Positions 61,872 to 64,000 of a stretch of 64,000 nucleotides of DNA are shown piece by piece (position 1 is the first letter of the stretch; every line of letters begins with the position of its first letter). The stretch is taken from the NCBI RefSeq assembly GCF_019049325.1, contig NZ_JAGMUO010000120.1, positions 228,088 to 292,087 of the forward strand, written 5' to 3'. The position numbers and the translations under genes were made by a program. This DNA comes from Streptomyces sp. AC512_CC834 (lineage in GTDB: Bacteria > Actinomycetota > Actinomycetes > Streptomycetales > Streptomycetaceae). The notes beneath the pieces are model-generated. The model was not told where the DNA came from. It did no database searches and saw only the letters and a list, made by a program, of their open reading frames with translations.

Positions 61872-63572
61872 TCAGTCCTTGTCACCGTCCTCGGCGGCCG
61901 GGCTCTCCACGTCGCCCTCGGGCTCGCCCTCGCGCTCGTCAAGAGCGTCCACGAACTCCACGCCGTCCAACTCGGCGAGCCGGTCGGAGGCGTCCGTGCT
62001 GCCGTCCCGGTCGGACTCCACGGCCTTCGCGAACCACTCCCGCGCCTCCCGGTCCCGGCCGGCGGCCAGCAGCGCGTCGGCATAGGCGTACCGCAGTCGC
62101 GCGGTCCACGGCTGTACGGAGTTGGAGGCCAGCTCGGGGCTCTGCAGGGTCACGATGGCCGCGTCCAACTGCCCCATGTCACGCCGGGCGCCGGCCGCCA
62201 CGAGGCGCATCTCGACCTGACCGGCCTTGTCCAGCTTGTGCACCTCGGGGGTGCCGGCCATGTCCAGCGCCTTCTCCGGCCGGCCGAGCCCACGCTCGCA
62301 GTCGGCCATGACCGGCCACAGCTCCACGGACCCGGTCATCCGCCGCGCGGCCCTGAACTCCGCAAGCGCCTCGCTGTACTTCTGGTTGGCGTACGCCGCG
62401 AACCCGGCCGCCTCCCGTACGGCAGCGACACGCGAGGCCAGCCGCAGGGCCACTCTGGAGTAGCCGTACGCCGACTCCGGGTCCTCGTCGAGCAGCCGGG
62501 CGACCATCACCAGGTTCCTGGCGACGTCCTCCGCGAGCGTCTTGGGCAGGCTCTGCAGCTCCTGCCGTACGTCCTTGTCGATCTCGTCGCCCGTGACCTC
62601 CTCGGGGATCGGCAGGCGCTTGATCGGCTCACGGTCACGGTCCCGCTCCTCACGGAAGCGGCCACCGCCTCCCTGCCGGTCGTCACGCCCACGGAATCCA
62701 CCGGGCCGCCCGCCACGGTCGTCGCGCCTGGGCCCCCGTCCTCCGCGATCGTCCCGCCCACGGAACCCACCGCGGTCGCCTCCGCGGTCGCCACCCCGGC
62801 TGTCGTCACGACGGCCGAAGCCCCCACGCTCGCCACGGTTGTCGTCCCGACGGAACCCACCACGATCACCGCGGTCATCGCGACGGAACGGGGGACGGTC
62901 CCCACCCCGGTCATCCCGGCGGTCGTCGCGACGGAAGGGGGGACGGTCACCGCCGCGGTCGTCACGACGGTCGTCCCGGCGGAAGGGGGGACGGTCGCCA
63001 CCCCGGTCGTCGCGACGGAAGTTGGGACGGTCACCACCACGATCACGATCGTCCCGACGCCCGTAACCACCACCGCGGTTGTCGTCACGACGGTCATCGC
63101 GGCGATCGTCACGACGGAAACCACCACGCTGCCCACCACGGTCATCACGACGACTGTCGTCGCGCCGGCCGAAGCCGCCCCGATCTCCGCGGTCGTCACG
63201 GCGGTCGTCGCGACGGAACGGGGGACGGCCCCCGCCCCGTTCGTCACGACGGTCATCCCGGCGAAACGAGGGACGGTCACCGCCGCGGTCGTCACGACGG
63301 TCGTCCCGGCGGAAGGGGGGACGGTCGCCACCCCGGTCGTCGCGACGGAAGTTGGGACGGTCACCACCACGATCACGGTCGTCCCGACGCGGCCCACGAT
63401 CACGATCGTCCCGACGGAAGCCCCCGCGCTGCCCGCCGCGGTCATCACCCCGACGGTCGTCACGGCGGAATCCGCCACGGTCACCACGCTGACCGCTACG
63501 GTCGCCGCGGTCACCACTGTCCCGTCGGCGCTGGTCGCGCTCCGGTCGGTCGTCGGGAGAGTTGGTGGACAT
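61872..63572 (-). CDS. Arg/Asp/Gly-rich repeat protein with TPR-like C-terminus
   Basis: A 566-residue protein. Residues about 10-315 are a low-complexity array of RRDDR, DRGG, GGFRRDD and RPPFRRDD repeats. Residues about 320-540 form a TPR-like helical domain (ALAEFRAARRMTGSVELW, LDAAIVTLQSPELASN, ADALLAAGRDREAREWFAKAV), with an acidic tail. Two 120-bp segments (62941-63060 and 63271-63390) are identical but for one base and lie 330 bp apart, in frame. The repeats resemble RGG-type RNA-binding regions. It starts at 63572 with AGGAGT upstream, and the gene lies beside the rRNA operon on the same strand. Confidence 0.8.
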   Translation of the reverse strand: MSTNSPDDRPERDQRRRDSGDRGDRSGQRGDRGGFRRDDRRGDDRGGQRGGFRRDDRDRGPRRDDRDRGGDRPNFRRDDRGGDRPPFRRDDRRDDRGGDRPSFRRDDRRDERGGGRPPFRRDDRRDDRGDRGGFGRRDDSRRDDRGGQRGGFRRDDRRDDRRDDNRGGGYGRRDDRDRGGDRPNFRRDDRGGDRPPFRRDDRRDDRGGDRPPFRRDDRRDDRGGDRPPFRRDDRGDRGGFRRDDNRGERGGFGRRDDSRGGDRGGDRGGFRGRDDRGGRGPRRDDRGGRPGGFRGRDDRQGGGGRFREERDRDREPIKRLPIPEEVTGDEIDKDVRQELQSLPKTLAEDVARNLVMVARLLDEDPESAYGYSRVALRLASRVAAVREAAGFAAYANQKYSEALAEFRAARRMTGSVELWPVMADCERGLGRPEKALDMAGTPEVHKLDKAGQVEMRLVAAGARRDMGQLDAAIVTLQSPELASNSVQPWTARLRYAYADALLAAGRDREAREWFAKAVESDRDGSTDASDRLAELDGVEFVDALDEREGEPEGDVESPAAEDGDKD

Positions 63573-63643
63573 CGGTGACTCCTGTCTTCGGTACCGCAAG
63601 TCATTCTCGCGCAGCCGGGTACCCGGTGCGCCCTGGAAAAACG

Positions 63644-63690
63644 AAAGGACCCCTGGTCCCCAGCTGAACGCTGGGGACCAGGGGTCCTTT
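63644..63690 (-). terminator. rRNA operon terminator
   Basis: Perfect 21-bp arms (63644-63664 and 63670-63690) with a 5-nt loop lie just downstream of the 5S gene on the minus strand. The outer edge is T-rich on the minus strand, so this looks like an intrinsic terminator of the rRNA operon. It also separates the operon from the TPR gene. Confidence 0.93.
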
Positions 63691-63699
63691 CCAAAGATT

Positions 63700-63818
63700 G
63701 TTCGGCGGCGTCCTACTCTCCCACAGGGTCCCCCCTGCAGTACCATCGGCGCTGTAAGGCTTAGCTTCCGGGTTCGAAATGTAACCGGGCGTTTCCCCTA
63801 CGCTATGACCACCGAAAC
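63700..63818 (-). rRNA. rrf: 5S ribosomal RNA
   Basis: About 119 nt. On the minus strand it starts GTTTCGGTGGTCATAGCG, contains CCCGGTTACATTTCGAACCC and ends GGAGAGTAGGACGCCGCC plus a few bases, all conserved in actinobacterial 5S rRNA. The ends pair (GTTTCGG with CCGAAC). The exact ends are uncertain by a few bases. Confidence 0.95.
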
Positions 63819-63924
63819 CCTAATGGTTTCGAGCGAACAAGCACACTCTTCAATTGTTCTGTTCAAGCTCGAAAGCCGACAACTGTTCGTTGTCTCAGAA
63901 CTAACACAGTGGACGCGAGCAACT

Positions 63925-64000
63925 GAGGACAAGCCCTCGGCCTATTAGTACCGGTCACCTCCACACCTCACGGTGCTTCCAGATCCGGCCTATCAACCCA
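63925..64000 (-). rRNA. rrl: 23S ribosomal RNA, 3' end (partial)
   Basis: On the minus strand it reads GGTACTAATAGGCCGAGGGC close to the 3' terminus, a conserved end of actinobacterial 23S rRNA. It is cut by the window edge. The 106-bp spacer 63819-63924 separates it from the 5S gene. The operon order 16S-23S-5S runs leftwards. Confidence 0.94.

Noticed and set aside
60408..63578. A 1056-residue open frame crossing the DUF1015 and TPR genes
   Set aside because: It runs through two real genes in other frames and a terminator, with low-complexity composition. It is an artefact of GC-rich repeats.

Overview
The window looks like a chromosomal segment of a Streptomyces species. Third codon positions are strongly GC biased, GTG starts and 4-nt ATGA/GTGA gene overlaps are common, and the gene order resembles what I remember of the S. 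coelicolor region from about SCO1738 to SCO1795 (dnaE2, a SepF-like gene, der, cmk, scpAB, a parA-like gene, ald, pyrG, recN, nadK, tlyA, ending at an rRNA operon). Most of it is conserved core chromosome. Accessory material is limited to repeats, one MITE-like element and one decayed gene.

Layout. 1-6800: a MarR regulator and a cupin gene face each other across a palindromic control region, followed by a translationally coupled DnaE2/ImuB-like mutasome pair with a near-consensus LexA box upstream and a divergent membrane protein. 6800-12750: two streptogrisin-type secreted proteases flank a four-gene operon of ABC transporter, histidine kinase and response regulator. 12900-25300: a protein with a cysteine-rich tail (DUF5685-like) divergent from a SepF-like gene, an acyl-CoA dehydrogenase, an inverted-repeat-bounded minisatellite, a 14-TM exporter, a mannosyltransferase, a PAP2 phosphatase, an I78 inhibitor, a WYL regulator and several unknown proteins. 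25300-30000: der, plsC, cmk, a 213-bp MITE, tyrA and aroH. 30100-33800: a Rieske protein, then a cluster with an NrtR-like Nudix regulator, an ADP-ribosylglycohydrolase and a nucleotidyltransferase, tail to tail with a second nucleotidyltransferase and preceded by a large palindrome.

33800-38900 is one long operon, read right to left: ParA-like ATPase, a small putative DNA-binding partner, ScpA, ScpB and an RluB-type pseudouridine synthase. It joins chromosome segregation, condensin loading and rRNA modification. 39282-47538 carries ald, an ATPase/TPR protein, ADP-ribose pyrophosphatase, pyrG and a GH15 glucoamylase-like enzyme. 47630-55740 has a frameshifted LLM oxidoreductase, a PucR regulator, a GT4 glycosyltransferase and the recN-nadK-tlyA group. 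55781-59161 is an SCP2-like gene plus an iron-box-controlled siderophore permease operon. The right end has a HAD phosphatase, a DUF1015 protein, an Arg/Asp/Gly-rich TPR protein, and the 3' end of an rRNA operon on the minus strand (23S tail, 5S, strong terminator).

The observations I find most worth testing are the Nudix regulator/ADP-ribosylglycohydrolase/nucleotidyltransferase module with its palindrome, the 22-cysteine tail beside the SepF-like gene, the inverted-repeat-flanked 40-bp minisatellite, and the Arg/Asp-rich TPR protein with an in-frame 120-bp duplication next to the rRNA operon. All functional statements come from reading the sequence; no database search was run.
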